NCBI RefSeq assembly: GCF_900115635.1 | Contig: NZ_FOXE01000015.1 | Location: 1-64,000, forward strand | Direction: 5' to 3' | DNA: 64,000 nucleotides | From: Oscillibacter sp. PC13 | Lineage (GTDB): Bacteria > Bacillota > Clostridia > Oscillospirales > Oscillospiraceae | Shown here: positions 8,927 to 16,985 of the stretch, piece after piece | How positions within the stretch are numbered: position 1 is the first letter of the stretch | Layout of the letters: each line of letters starts with the position of its first letter | Notes under the pieces: model-generated | The model's input: only the letters and a program-made list of their open reading frames with translations | Databases searched by the model: none | What the model was told of the DNA's origin: nothing | Made by a program: the position numbers and the translations under genes

Positions 8927-9775
8927 CTATACGGCAAACAGCCTTTCAAAAACACCGTGTTCCATGTCATCAATATTGTAGAGATGTGTCATGGCGCGGA
9001 ATGTTTCTTCCAAATTCCGGCGGGCATTTTTCCAGCCGCCCCCATCTGTAATCCACACAAACTCAACACCAGCGATCTGACGTGCCTCTTCCGCGATCAG
9101 TTTGTAGCTTCTTGCGGTTTCATTCAATTTGGAACCGCCGCCGGTATAAAAGTTCGTTTCCATCACATAGATCACCGTCGGCGTTTTGACGACAAAGTCC
9201 CAGCGCTTTGTGGTAGTCCCCTCTGCCGATATGGCTGACAGGTCGACATTCCACTTGCGCTCAATATCATTCAAATACATTTCCTTGTAGTATTCGGCGC
9301 CGGTTTTTCGGAGAAAGCCCTCTACCAAATCCTCCATCTGGTGCCCGCCGCGGTTTTTACGGCCATTGCTGTCCAAGCCTGTTTCAACGCCGAGCGCATA
9401 ATCCACCAGGTTGCTTACCAGATGCCTGGAGATCAGATCCAGAAGCCCGGTTTTTTTCATAAATGTGATGTCCTGATCGGCAGAACACTTCGGCTTGTCG
9501 AAATCATACAGAAATGCCCCGTCTTCGTCCTGCGCATAAATTTCATGTTGTCTCACCGCCAGGAGCAAGGGAATACATGTTAGGACTTCAGGATACCGTT
9601 CGATCAGCCTTTTGAAATCCGCTTCAATATCGGAGGAGCCAATCAGGGAATTCATCATATTTAATTCTATCCGGACCGCGTCAATATTGGCGTATACTTT
9701 CGGGAAATCCACATAGTACGCGTAACCATTGATGCTCGGTCTCATTTTTGCCAGCCAGCTGCTAAACTCTCTCAT
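8927..9775 (-). CDS. dpnB: DpnII/MboI-family type II restriction endonuclease (GATC)
   Basis: 282 residues, the usual DpnII length. The nuclease core is visible in the C-terminal half: KRWDFVVKTPTVIYVMETNFY supplies the D...ExN metal-binding residues, followed by the conserved GGGSKLNETARSY and FVWITDGGGW. The family cuts unmethylated GATC. The start overlaps the end of the DpnA-type methylase gene by 14 bases, giving the dpnM-dpnA-dpnB order of the pneumococcal DpnII system. Recognition of GATC is inferred from family and context. Confidence 0.88.
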   Translation of the reverse strand: MREFSSWLAKMRPSINGYAYYVDFPKVYANIDAVRIELNMMNSLIGSSDIEADFKRLIERYPEVLTCIPLLLAVRQHEIYAQDEDGAFLYDFDKPKCSADQDITFMKKTGLLDLISRHLVSNLVDYALGVETGLDSNGRKNRGGHQMEDLVEGFLRKTGAEYYKEMYLNDIERKWNVDLSAISAEGTTTKRWDFVVKTPTVIYVMETNFYTGGGSKLNETARSYKLIAEEARQIAGVEFVWITDGGGWKNARRNLEETFRAMTHLYNIDDMEHGVFERLFAV

Positions 9776-10559
9776 GCTCTTCCTCCAGTTTTAAACGCCG
9801 CACGGAAAGCTCAATGTATTCCCGTTCTTTGTCGATTCCAATATAGCGTCGTCCCAATTGCTTTGCGGCCACTCCCGTTGTCGAGCTTCCGCAAAATGGA
9901 TCCAATACGATATCCCCTTCATCGGTCGATGCCTCAATGATTCTTCGAAGAAGATACAGCGGCTTTTGTGTTGGGTGCCTTCCCTCTGTTTTCTCTCCTT
10001 TTGGGGTAAGGGACCCCACCCACACATCCCGCATCTGCTTTCCCTCATTCTGCTCTTTCATCAGCTGGTAGTGAAAGCAGTGCTTTGCCTTCTTTTCATT
10101 TTTCTGTGCCCACAAAATCGTCTCTGTGCTGTGGGTAAAGCAGCGGCAGGCCAGATTCGGCGGAGGATTTGTCTTTTGCCAGGTGATATTGTTGATAATC
10201 TGAAACCCCTCCTGCTCCAGTGCCATTCCAATGCTGTATATGTTGTGGAGGGTTCCGCTGATCCAAATGGTTCCGTTTAAGGAAAGCGCCTGTCTGCACA
10301 GCCGGATCCATCTTCTGTTAAACGCATGTTTTTCTTCAAGGGAAGCAATCTTGTCCCAGCTGCCTTTGTTCACAGATACCATTTTCCCCGCCTGGCAAGT
10401 GATTCCGTCGTTGCTGAGAAAATAAGGCGGATCTGCAAATATCATGTCAATGGATCCGGCTTTTATTTGTTCCAGGGCGGAAAAGGTGTCTTCCAGAAGG
10501 AGCATCTCCCTCTCCCCGGCAAAGTAAGGCACAGTTTTCCCAATTAATAACTCCACCAT
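9762..10559 (-). CDS. dpnA: DpnA-like adenine/cytosine-N4 DNA methyltransferase
   Basis: 265 residues with beta-class motif order: catalytic motif IV DMIFADPPYFLSN near residue 39, a central variable region, HPTQKPLYLLRRII, and the SAM-binding DPFCGSSTTGVAAKQLGR near the C-terminus. In the pneumococcal DpnII cassette this second methylase modifies single-stranded GATC DNA and protects incoming transforming DNA. It lies 7 bases downstream of the Dam-type methylase and overlaps the endonuclease gene, so all three are co-translated. The function is carried over from the family. Confidence 0.87.
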   Translation of the reverse strand: MVELLIGKTVPYFAGEREMLLLEDTFSALEQIKAGSIDMIFADPPYFLSNDGITCQAGKMVSVNKGSWDKIASLEEKHAFNRRWIRLCRQALSLNGTIWISGTLHNIYSIGMALEQEGFQIINNITWQKTNPPPNLACRCFTHSTETILWAQKNEKKAKHCFHYQLMKEQNEGKQMRDVWVGSLTPKGEKTEGRHPTQKPLYLLRRIIEASTDEGDIVLDPFCGSSTTGVAAKQLGRRYIGIDKEREYIELSVRRLKLEEEHERV

Positions 10560-10566
10560 TTTTTAC

Positions 10567-12024
10567 TCACTTATCAAAATTGGTAATAATCACTTCTTTT
10601 CCAAATCGCTTGGAAGAATCCCGGTTGATATTCCGTCTGACGTCAACCGTTTCTATCTTGTAGCCACTGTACAGTTCCCGCACCAACGGTACATCGTGGT
10701 TGCTCAGCATCAGGTAAGCCCCCATGGAATCCAGACGCCGGAACAAGTTTGCCAACCGGCGGTGCGACTCGTAAGAAAAGCCGTCTTTTGTATAATCTGT
10801 AAAGTTCGCCGTATCGCTGATGGGCACATAGGGCGAGTCGAAATACACAAAATCACCCGGTTTGACGTCTGCACAGGCAATCTCAAAATCACTCTGCCGG
10901 ATATCAACTTCTGCTTCGCGGAGATACCGTCCAATATTGCGCAGGTTCTCCGCATCCACCGACGGACCGCTTGTTTTGTTGTTGTACGGGACGTTGAAAA
11001 GGCCCTTGGAATTGACGCGGTATAGTCCGTTAAAGCAGTGTTTATTCAACCATATCATCATTGCCGCACATTGCGCGTCCAGTTCGTGTGTCATGATTTT
11101 CTGGTTGTACCTGCTGCGAAGCTCCATATAGCAGGCTTTATCACAGTCCGCGGCATCATAGGAATTTACGGCTGCAATGACTGCCTCCGCGTCCTTCTTC
11201 AGCTGCATATAAACATTGAGCAGCTGCTCATTGATATCATTGATAACCGCCTTTTTCGGCTGAAGATCCAGTAAAAGTGCTCCTCCGCCGATGAAGGGCT
11301 CATAATACGTCCCAAAGGAAGGCGGCACATGTTCCTTCAATTTTTCAAGCAGCTGCTTTTTCCCCCCGGCCCATTTCACAAATGGACCCATTTGTAATGC
11401 AGCCGCTGTTCCCCCATCAAATTGTCCGTTTTCCTTTGGCATCGCAGTCAATTGCCGCCTCTCATGTGTGCGCTTCTGTCCACTCTCTCCGGCGTTTTCA
11501 GCTGTGGGAACAATGCGCCAGGTCATATTTCTGCCGGAGTAATTCCAGTATCGAATATCCTGCTCAATAAACAGCCATTTTATCACTTTCAGGACATGAT
11601 CCACCGGCAGGCCCGAGGCAAACCGAATGCGCTGCATCTCCTCATCCCCGACATCCCGGCATTGATAAACCTTTTTCAGCAGTGTATAGAGTTTGGCGTA
11701 CATTTGCGGGTTTTCCGCTTTTTTTCTCTGTAAGTCCGCCTTCAGGTCGTCATGCTTTGGATAGTTTCTTTTGCGTTTGCCCTGCGCATAATTAGTGTTC
11801 TCGACACAAACCAAAAAATCAAACCCATTGTGCAGATTCGCCGGACGCTGCAGATATACCCGGTCTCCGGATTTCAGCGTTTCCACATAATAAATATATT
11901 GGGATGCATCATTTCCGTTGCCATTGCCCGGGTCTTCTGCAGCCATCTGTTGGATCACCCGCATACGTACTTCATTTCGGGTTCCCTCGTTTGAAAAGGA
12001 GCATGTTATCTCATGCTTTGCCAT
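10567..12024 (-). CDS. dpnM: DpnM/Dam-family adenine methyltransferase with an extra N-terminal domain
   Basis: 485 residues against ~270-285 for typical DpnM. Residues ~205-485 are the Dam (D12 class) methylase: FVKWAGGKKQLL motif I, YYEPFIGGGALLLDL, VINDIN and catalytic motif IV FVYFDSPYVP. Motif IV is DSPY instead of the usual DPPY. The first ~180 residues are a separate domain (YYVETLKSGDRVYLQRPA, then a Lys/Arg-rich stretch PKHDD and a possible winged helix ending in YWNYSGRNMTWRI), joined by a low-complexity linker. It may bind DNA or control the operon. The start at 12024 is chosen because GGAGG lies 7 bases before it. The gene lies between the small upstream gene and dpnA. Confidence 0.85.
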   Translation of the reverse strand: MAKHEITCSFSNEGTRNEVRMRVIQQMAAEDPGNGNGNDASQYIYYVETLKSGDRVYLQRPANLHNGFDFLVCVENTNYAQGKRKRNYPKHDDLKADLQRKKAENPQMYAKLYTLLKKVYQCRDVGDEEMQRIRFASGLPVDHVLKVIKWLFIEQDIRYWNYSGRNMTWRIVPTAENAGESGQKRTHERRQLTAMPKENGQFDGGTAAALQMGPFVKWAGGKKQLLEKLKEHVPPSFGTYYEPFIGGGALLLDLQPKKAVINDINEQLLNVYMQLKKDAEAVIAAVNSYDAADCDKACYMELRSRYNQKIMTHELDAQCAAMMIWLNKHCFNGLYRVNSKGLFNVPYNNKTSGPSVDAENLRNIGRYLREAEVDIRQSDFEIACADVKPGDFVYFDSPYVPISDTANFTDYTKDGFSYESHRRLANLFRRLDSMGAYLMLSNHDVPLVRELYSGYKIETVDVRRNINRDSSKRFGKEVIITNFDK

Positions 12025-12035
12025 TTTGCCGCCTC

Positions 12036-12521
12036 CTAAAAGCCCCTCTCCCGGCATAGGGCATCAATTCTCCTCCAGCTCATTCCCCGCATAAAATCAG
12101 CTGCCTCGCCGACACTGCGGTTTTCTTTCAGCAGCACATGGATACCCAGCCGTTTAATGCGTTTTCCCAAACGGGTATTCTCCTTGCGCTCCTCTGCAAT
12201 CATGGCCATATAGAGAATGGAAAACATGATGTCGATTTCCTGCGCATCTGAACCATATGTCTCAGCAATATCCGTTATCGAGGAGAGCACCCTGCTGTCT
12301 GCCTGCCGGCCAGTCATATCGTACACACGGACATAGTCCCTGTAAATCCTATCGGCACCATATCTCTCCGCATACTGCTGCATCTGTTGAAAATACTCGG
12401 TGTCCTTCGGTGGCCTGCGCCTCTTATTGGGCCTGGTCAAATAAACACACCAGCCGTCAAATGCCCCCTGGGCATACTCAAGAAAAGAACCATCCAGAAA
12501 TGTTTTGATTCTCTGTCCCAT
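12036..12521 (-). CDS. Uncharacterised protein, first gene of the DpnII-type operon
   Basis: 161 residues from the ATG at 12521 (an ATG two codons earlier is too close to its GAGGG). No family is recognised. The protein is helical and basic, with an Arg/Lys-rich stretch TRPNKRRRPPKD near residue 32 and a C-terminal RRIDALCRERGF. Its stop codon overlaps the ribosome binding site region of the methylase gene, so it is translated with the restriction cassette. A role as controller protein or accessory specificity factor is possible but unsupported by any motif. Confidence 0.6.
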   Translation of the reverse strand: MGQRIKTFLDGSFLEYAQGAFDGWCVYLTRPNKRRRPPKDTEYFQQMQQYAERYGADRIYRDYVRVYDMTGRQADSRVLSSITDIAETYGSDAQEIDIMFSILYMAMIAEERKENTRLGKRIKRLGIHVLLKENRSVGEAADFMRGMSWRRIDALCRERGF

Positions 12522-12758
12522 ATCCATTCCCTCACTGCGGGGCCCAAACCACTGTTGCCAGCAGAAAGTTCCCTCCGATTTTACAGGGGGCACGGCAGCA
12601 CCTTTGTGATGTTCGCAAACTCAGGCTGGTATCCCTGCTGCTTCTGTCCACATACAGTATACGGTATTTTCGCAGTTTCGACAAGACGCTTCCTGCGCAC
12701 GCCTGCAAAATCTGCCAGGAAGCGCAAATCCAGGTATACCCTCACGGCCTTCGGCGGT

Positions 12759-13508
12759 TCAGGTCACCCTCCTGAGAAAGACAAATCGGTTTTCTGCAGA
12801 ATGGATGGGTGAAAATCGGTAATGCAATTCCGAAAAGCCCTTAATTGCTTCCGGGCTGGTGATCTGGTTCTCTGCCAGCCAGCGCACCATCTGGCCCCGG
12901 GCCATTTTGCAAAGGGTGCCTTTTTCAACCACTTTTCCGTTTTTTTCCTCCCCAAAGGTGCAGGTAAGAAAGCGGACGGAGGCCGGCAAATGTGGCTCCA
13001 CAGCGCGGCTGTACTCTCTTGAGGCCAAGTTCAGGATGACATCCGTCTCCGATGCCAGCCGTTCTGCCAGCCGGCTGCCCCAGAAGGCATATAAATCCCT
13101 GCAATTACCTACGCGCAAACGGGCCTGCATCTCTAGGCGGTAAGGTGTTACCCCGTCAAGCGGCCGAAGCAGGCCATAAAAGCCCGACAGAATGCGCAAA
13201 TGTTCCTGAATATAGGTCAACTGTTCCATTTCGAGGACACCGGGCGCCATGTACTGGTACTGGATACCTTCATATGCTAAAACGGCCGGAGTCAAGCGAC
13301 GGCGCAGATCCATGCCGCGCAACCGCTCCACATTCAGTTCAGCAATGGCTTCGCTGCACTTCCAAAGGACTTGCAAGTCCCTTGAGGACATTTTCCGGAG
13401 TACTTCCCGCAACCGCTCAGCCCCGTCAATCAACACGGGCAGGCCGCTAATCGGAAAGCTGTCCATATCCACACTCATTTTCTTTGCAGGCGAGATGATG
13501 ATACGCAT
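12759..13508 (-). CDS. yaaA: YaaA-family peroxide-stress protein (UPF0246)
   Basis: 249 residues. The family motifs are visible: N-terminal IIISPAKKM, the central ILSGFYGLLRPLDGVTPYRLEM, LNLASREYSRAV, and the C-terminal KMARGQMVRWLAEN and GFSELHYRF. E. coli YaaA limits free iron and protects DNA during peroxide stress and folds like a DNA-binding HhH-containing protein. The ATG at 13508 starts exactly at the conserved MRIIISPAKKM, with GGAG upstream; a longer frame exists but adds unconserved residues. It stands alone after the DpnII operon. Confidence 0.9.
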   Translation of the reverse strand: MRIIISPAKKMSVDMDSFPISGLPVLIDGAERLREVLRKMSSRDLQVLWKCSEAIAELNVERLRGMDLRRRLTPAVLAYEGIQYQYMAPGVLEMEQLTYIQEHLRILSGFYGLLRPLDGVTPYRLEMQARLRVGNCRDLYAFWGSRLAERLASETDVILNLASREYSRAVEPHLPASVRFLTCTFGEEKNGKVVEKGTLCKMARGQMVRWLAENQITSPEAIKGFSELHYRFSPIHSAENRFVFLRRVT

Positions 13509-13944
13509 AGGCAGTTTCTCCGTTTCCATGCTATCTGGCAGGATCCCTCCGCCGGATTCAATCCTCCAAAGCCCACACACCGGCTGGGCTTGGCATTGGC
13601 GGCGGGATTTAGTAGAAGTTTCTTGTCCAAACAGGCATTCAGCGCCGCCACGTTCACGTCAGCCAGATTCAGAGGGAACATTTTGCCGCTTGTGAACCAT
13701 GAAAAAGCAGAGCGGAAAATCAGGCCGCCAGGAAGTCTGCGATATCGCTTATGAATCAGCCGCTTCCTCCACCACAAGTATTTATTATTGTATCATAAAT
13801 TGTTCTGAAAAGCAGGCTCTTTTCACATCTTCATTTTATAGGTTTCCGCAAAATTGCTCTTCCCTGCGTTCTCTGTATGGGCAGAAATTCATGCCAAGCT
13901 GCGGGGATGCTCATCATTTGTATTCTTCAGCAGTACTTTTCACA
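13509..13944. other. Gene-poor stretch
   Basis: No supportable gene. A minus-strand frame across 13475-13777 reads partly protein-like (for example FPLNLADVNVAALNACL) but has no ribosome binding site and overlaps the YaaA start, so it could at most be an old gene fragment. Confidence 0.4.
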
Positions 13945-13985
13945 AAAACAAACACCCACCGGACAAACCAGCAGGTGTTTGTTTT
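13945..13985 (-). terminator. Terminator of the NifX/Mrp operon
   Basis: Perfect 12-base inverted repeat AAAACAAACACC / GGTGTTTGTTTT, located 45 bases downstream (minus strand) of the last operon gene and ending in a T run in that direction. Confidence 0.8.
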
Positions 13986-14029
13986 GAAAATATTTCACAT
14001 TTTCACAGTCCACGCCGCATGTGCCCTCT

Positions 14030-14386
14030 TTATTCGCCGCATGCGCCCTCATGCTCGTGTTCATGGCAAATAGAACCAGTCGACTCCAACTCGCCCTTCA
14101 GATAGGACTCCACGGCAGTGCGAGCATCCCCCTGTACACCGATGATGACCTCCACACCGCGCTCATTGAAAATATCCACGGCACCGCCGCCCATACCACC
14201 GGCAATAATCACCTGGGCACCGTTGTCAGCCAGGAAATTTGGCAGGAATCCAGGGCGGTGGCCAGGATTCGGGACACTGTTTTCCGAAGTAATTTGGTTG
14301 TTTTCAGCATCAAAGAAAATGAAATTCTCGCAATGGCCGAAGTGACCGTCTACCATCTTACCCATAGCAGCAACAGCAATTCTCAT
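14030..14386 (-). CDS. NifX/NifB-type Fe-Mo cofactor-binding domain protein
   Basis: 118 residues starting at MRIAVAAMGKMVDGHFGHC, with GGAG eight bases before the ATG. The small alpha/beta fold of the dinitrogenase iron-molybdenum cofactor-binding family is recognised by the N-terminal VDGHFGHCENFIFFD and the Gly-rich AGGMGGGAVDIF. The C-terminus ends in a His/Cys-rich tail (CHEHEHEGACGE) likely to bind metal. Outside nitrogen fixers, such proteins accompany MinD/Mrp ATPases and probably store or carry Fe-S or metal clusters. It is the last gene of a five-gene operon led by the DUF134 regulator. Confidence 0.82.
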   Translation of the reverse strand: MRIAVAAMGKMVDGHFGHCENFIFFDAENNQITSENSVPNPGHRPGFLPNFLADNGAQVIIAGGMGGGAVDIFNERGVEVIIGVQGDARTAVESYLKGELESTGSICHEHEHEGACGE

Positions 14387-14421
14387 GATTTCTACTCCTT
14401 CACAGTCTGAACTCAATATCA

Positions 14422-15282
14422 TCAGCCGAGCAGCTTGCCCGTTTGATTAAAAATATGGCGCAGAGCGTCCCGCGCAGGACAGTCCACATCTGCAAGGCTT
14501 ATTCCCCGGTTAATGGCTGCAGATGCATGTTTGTCATATGGGATCTTTCCCACAAACGGAATTTGGTGTTCCAGGCAGAATTGTTCAATGGCTGCCGTAT
14601 GTTCTGGGCTGGCATCCCATTTGTTGACGCAGACCGCCGCCTTTGTCCGGAAGATCTGAGTCGTTTTGAAAAGCCGCTCCAAGTCGCTGCGTCCCGCCTG
14701 AGACGGCTCCGCCACGATAAGCACCAAATCCACTCCGCTGATAGAGGAAATGACCGGACAGCCAATTCCCGGAGAACCGTCGATAATCGCCAGTTTCGCA
14801 TTTGGCGCAGCTTTTGTCATGGCAAGCTTTACATCGGAAACCAGCTTGCCAGAATTGCCCCGTCCCATTTTCAGCATCGCCGTGGAGAATACGGCGCCAT
14901 TTCGGTAAAGGAATTGCTCTCCGGCGATATCCTCCGTCAAGGTCACAGCCTTCACCGGGCAGACATAGGCACAGACGCCGCAGCCTTCACAGGCAGTTTC
15001 CCGTATCCGGTAAACGCCATCCCGCTCGTCAATTGCATCGAATCGACAGTGCTGCGCGCAGAGCCCACAGCCCACGCAGGTACCTGTATCAATTCGCGCC
15101 TTATCCGATCCTGCAAAGACAAAGCGTTCCGGTTCCGTCTTCACAGGCGTCACAATGTGCAGGTTCGGTGCATCCACATCGCAGTCCGCAATGGCCCTGG
15201 CTTGGGCAAATCGGATAAAGGCCGCCGCCGCAGTGGTCTTTCCGGTGCCGCCCTTTCCGCTGAGAATCAGCAGCTTTTTCAT
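14422..15282 (-). CDS. Mrp/MinD-type P-loop ATPase with inserted 2[4Fe-4S] ferredoxin domain (copy 2)
   Basis: 286 residues. Deviant Walker A LSGKGGTGKTT at residue 7; a ferredoxin insert (CVGCGLCAQHC and CEGCGVCAYVC) at about residues 68-110; switch region IIDGSPGIGCPV near 166. This architecture is widespread in anaerobes and resembles the Mrp/NBP35 carriers that load Fe-S clusters. The start codon overlaps the stop of the sister ATPase (ATGA), so the two are translationally coupled and may form a heterodimer. The exact client is unknown. Confidence 0.85.
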   Translation of the reverse strand: MKKLLILSGKGGTGKTTAAAAFIRFAQARAIADCDVDAPNLHIVTPVKTEPERFVFAGSDKARIDTGTCVGCGLCAQHCRFDAIDERDGVYRIRETACEGCGVCAYVCPVKAVTLTEDIAGEQFLYRNGAVFSTAMLKMGRGNSGKLVSDVKLAMTKAAPNAKLAIIDGSPGIGCPVISSISGVDLVLIVAEPSQAGRSDLERLFKTTQIFRTKAAVCVNKWDASPEHTAAIEQFCLEHQIPFVGKIPYDKHASAAINRGISLADVDCPARDALRHIFNQTGKLLG

Positions 15283-16115
15283 CGGCGTACACCTCCGATT
15301 TTCTCCAGCAGGCGATTGAATTGTCCGGCGTATTCCATGTCCTTTTCAGCGATGATCTCTCCGTTTGCAGCCAGCCGCGCCAACTGTCTGCTGTATGGAA
15401 TCCGTAGGAGAATCGGCAGGCCGTTCGTCTCACAGAACCGCTCCAGCGGATCATAGGGCGCATCCATCTTATTGATGACTACCCCGCAGGGCTTTCCCAG
15501 CAGCGACGCCAGTTCATATACCATCTGAAAATTGTGAAAGCCAAACGCTGTTGGCTCTGCCACCAGCAGGCAGTAATCTGCACTGGCCACACTCTCCATA
15601 ACGGAACAGGCGCTGCCCGGCGGACAGTCAATGATCTCCAGCCCTCCATGGGCATCTCCAGCACGCAGTGCGGCTTTGATGACCGGCACGCCAGACGCTT
15701 CTCCCGCATTTAAAATCCCGGTAATCACGCGCACACTGCCATGCTGCCCCCTCTCCACGCAGCCCACGGGGCGCTCTTTTTCACAGACCGCTCCCTCAGG
15801 GCAAGCCAGCTGGCAGCCGCCGCACGCATGGCAAACCTCTGGAAATACAAGGGGTTTCTCTTTGATGTAAACCAAGGCGTTGAACCGGCAAAATTCCACG
15901 CATCTGCGGCAGCCGGTGCATTTGGACGCGTCAAACTCCGGCAGCAGTGTACAGACCGACTCTCTTGCCACGCCCTCCGGCTTCAAAAACAAGCGACCGT
16001 TCGGTTCCTCCACATCGCAATCCACATAGGCCACCTGCTGTGCAATAGCCGCCAGATTCACTGCTACCATGGTCTTACCTACGCCGCCCTTGCCGCTTAA
16101 CACTGCAATTTTCAT
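15279..16115 (-). CDS. Mrp/MinD-type P-loop ATPase with inserted 2[4Fe-4S] ferredoxin domain (copy 1)
   Basis: 278 residues. Deviant Walker A LSGKGGVGKTM at residue 6, ferredoxin motifs CTGCRRCVEFC and CHACGGCQLAC at about residues 65-105, and IIDCPPGSACSV near 160. It has the same domain order as its downstream neighbour but is clearly diverged, as expected of an old duplication. It overlaps the upstream NifX-like gene and the downstream ATPase by four bases each. Probable role: ATP-driven handling of Fe-S or other metal clusters, together with the two NifX-like proteins. Confidence 0.85.
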   Translation of the reverse strand: MKIAVLSGKGGVGKTMVAVNLAAIAQQVAYVDCDVEEPNGRLFLKPEGVARESVCTLLPEFDASKCTGCRRCVEFCRFNALVYIKEKPLVFPEVCHACGGCQLACPEGAVCEKERPVGCVERGQHGSVRVITGILNAGEASGVPVIKAALRAGDAHGGLEIIDCPPGSACSVMESVASADYCLLVAEPTAFGFHNFQMVYELASLLGKPCGVVINKMDAPYDPLERFCETNGLPILLRIPYSRQLARLAANGEIIAEKDMEYAGQFNRLLEKIGGVRR

Positions 16116-16468
16116 TGGACACCTTGAAAGCCCGTGTGAAAGTGGGTTAGCTGTATAAGCCGGTTTTCCTGGCAGGCGATCAAATTCTCTGCTCCGTTGG
16201 TTCCATCCGCCTTATAAATTTGAATATTGGCCGCCTGGAGCACGTCGGCGGCATTCTGCCCGCAGCGGATAGTGATAAGCACATCGGCCCGCTCGTCCAC
16301 TGCAAATTGTGCCGCCTTAATCCCTGCACCGCCTTGGGCCCGGGCAGCCGGATTCTCCCGGACTTCCGTTTTTCCTGTTTCCGCATCGTAAAAAAGGAAA
16401 TAAGGCGCACGGCCAAAGGATGCGCAAATATCCGTCTTATTCTCTTCTACCGGAATTGCAATTCTCAT
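16112..16468 (-). CDS. NifX/NifB-type cofactor-binding domain protein
   Basis: 118 residues. The ATG at 16468 follows AGGAGGAG closely. The N-terminus MRIAIPVEENKTDICASFGR and the following FLFYDAETGK match the dinitrogenase Fe-Mo cofactor-binding family; the central QGGAGIKAAQFAVDERAD is the usual Gly/Ala helix. It lacks the His-rich tail of its paralogue at 14030. Four-base overlaps with the regulator gene upstream and the ATPase downstream mark a tight operon. A carrier role for a metal cluster is inferred from family and context. Confidence 0.82.
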   Translation of the reverse strand: MRIAIPVEENKTDICASFGRAPYFLFYDAETGKTEVRENPAARAQGGAGIKAAQFAVDERADVLITIRCGQNAADVLQAANIQIYKADGTNGAENLIACQENRLIQLTHFHTGFQGVQ

Positions 16469-16836
16469 AGATTCTCCTCCTGGCCCTGCATTCCGCATCT
16501 ATGCCGGTGCTTCCGGCACCCGCCACAGCCACAGTATGCCTCCTGGCCGTCACAAAGGCGGTAATTGCCGCCCTCAATTTTCAATGGAAGCCCATCCACC
16601 AGCGCATCTGCCATTTTTTTGCGGGCCGTGGCGTAAATCTGCTGAACCGTGGTGCGGGCAACCCTCATATAGGAACCGCATTCCTCCTGCGAAAATCCCT
16701 CTTTATCGATCAGGCGGATGGCCTCATACTCGTCCACTGTCAGCACGATGGCCGTCAACTCCTTCCCATTGATGGGGGTAAATCCAGAGTTTTGCGGCAG
16801 ACAGCAAACCTTTCTGCATTTTTGCGGTCTTGGCAA
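16465..16836 (-). CDS. DUF134 (UPF0251) DNA-binding protein, TTG start
   Basis: 123 residues. It begins MPRPQKCRKVCCLP, the typical opening of the DUF134 family, followed by ELTAIVLTVDEYEAIRLID and a sigma-like helix-turn-helix (GFSQEECGSYMRVARTTVQQIY). The C-terminal Cys cluster (CGCGGCRKHRHRCG) probably binds a metal and may sense it. The only start in frame with a suitable ribosome binding site (GGGAGAGG) is a TTG. It leads the NifX/Mrp operon and is the natural candidate for its autoregulator, with the symmetrical sites at 16860-16869 and 16893-16934 as possible operators. Confidence 0.85.
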   Translation of the reverse strand: MPRPQKCRKVCCLPQNSGFTPINGKELTAIVLTVDEYEAIRLIDKEGFSQEECGSYMRVARTTVQQIYATARKKMADALVDGLPLKIEGGNYRLCDGQEAYCGCGGCRKHRHRCGMQGQEENL

Positions 16837-16859
16837 CGTGACCTCTCCCTTCCATTTTT

Positions 16860-16869
16860 GGCATATGCC
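16860..16869. promoter_or_regulatory. Palindrome in the 5' region of the DUF134 operon
   Basis: Perfect 10-base palindrome GGCATATGCC between the minus-strand promoter and the DUF134 start codon, where a bound repressor would block transcription. It shares the CATAT core with the larger inverted repeat upstream. Confidence 0.4.
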
Positions 16870-16881
16870 GTTTATAATTTT

Positions 16882-16946
16882 ATTATATTCTATTTCTGGT
16901 ATATGTCAAGAATTTAATTGACATATACCAGAAAGCATTTTATACT
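16882..16946. promoter_or_regulatory. Divergent promoters sharing a 17-bp inverted repeat
   Basis: Inverted repeat TTTCTGGTATATGTCAA (16893-16909) and its complement (16918-16934) with an 8-base spacer. Each arm holds a consensus -35 TTGACA. Plus strand: TTGACA 16918-16923, 17 bases, TATACT 16941-16946, for the LysR gene. Minus strand: TTGACA 16909-16904, 16 bases, TATAAT 16887-16882, for the DUF134/NifX/Mrp operon. A protein bound to the repeat would cover both -35 boxes. Confidence 0.75.
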
Positions 16947-16985
16947 ATTTAAAATACAATTCATATTGTAAAGGATTCCGCAGAG

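Noticed and set aside
13475-13777. A 100-codon minus-strand frame upstream of yaaA
   Set aside because: No ribosome binding site, overlaps the yaaA start, and no recognised family; at most an old fragment.
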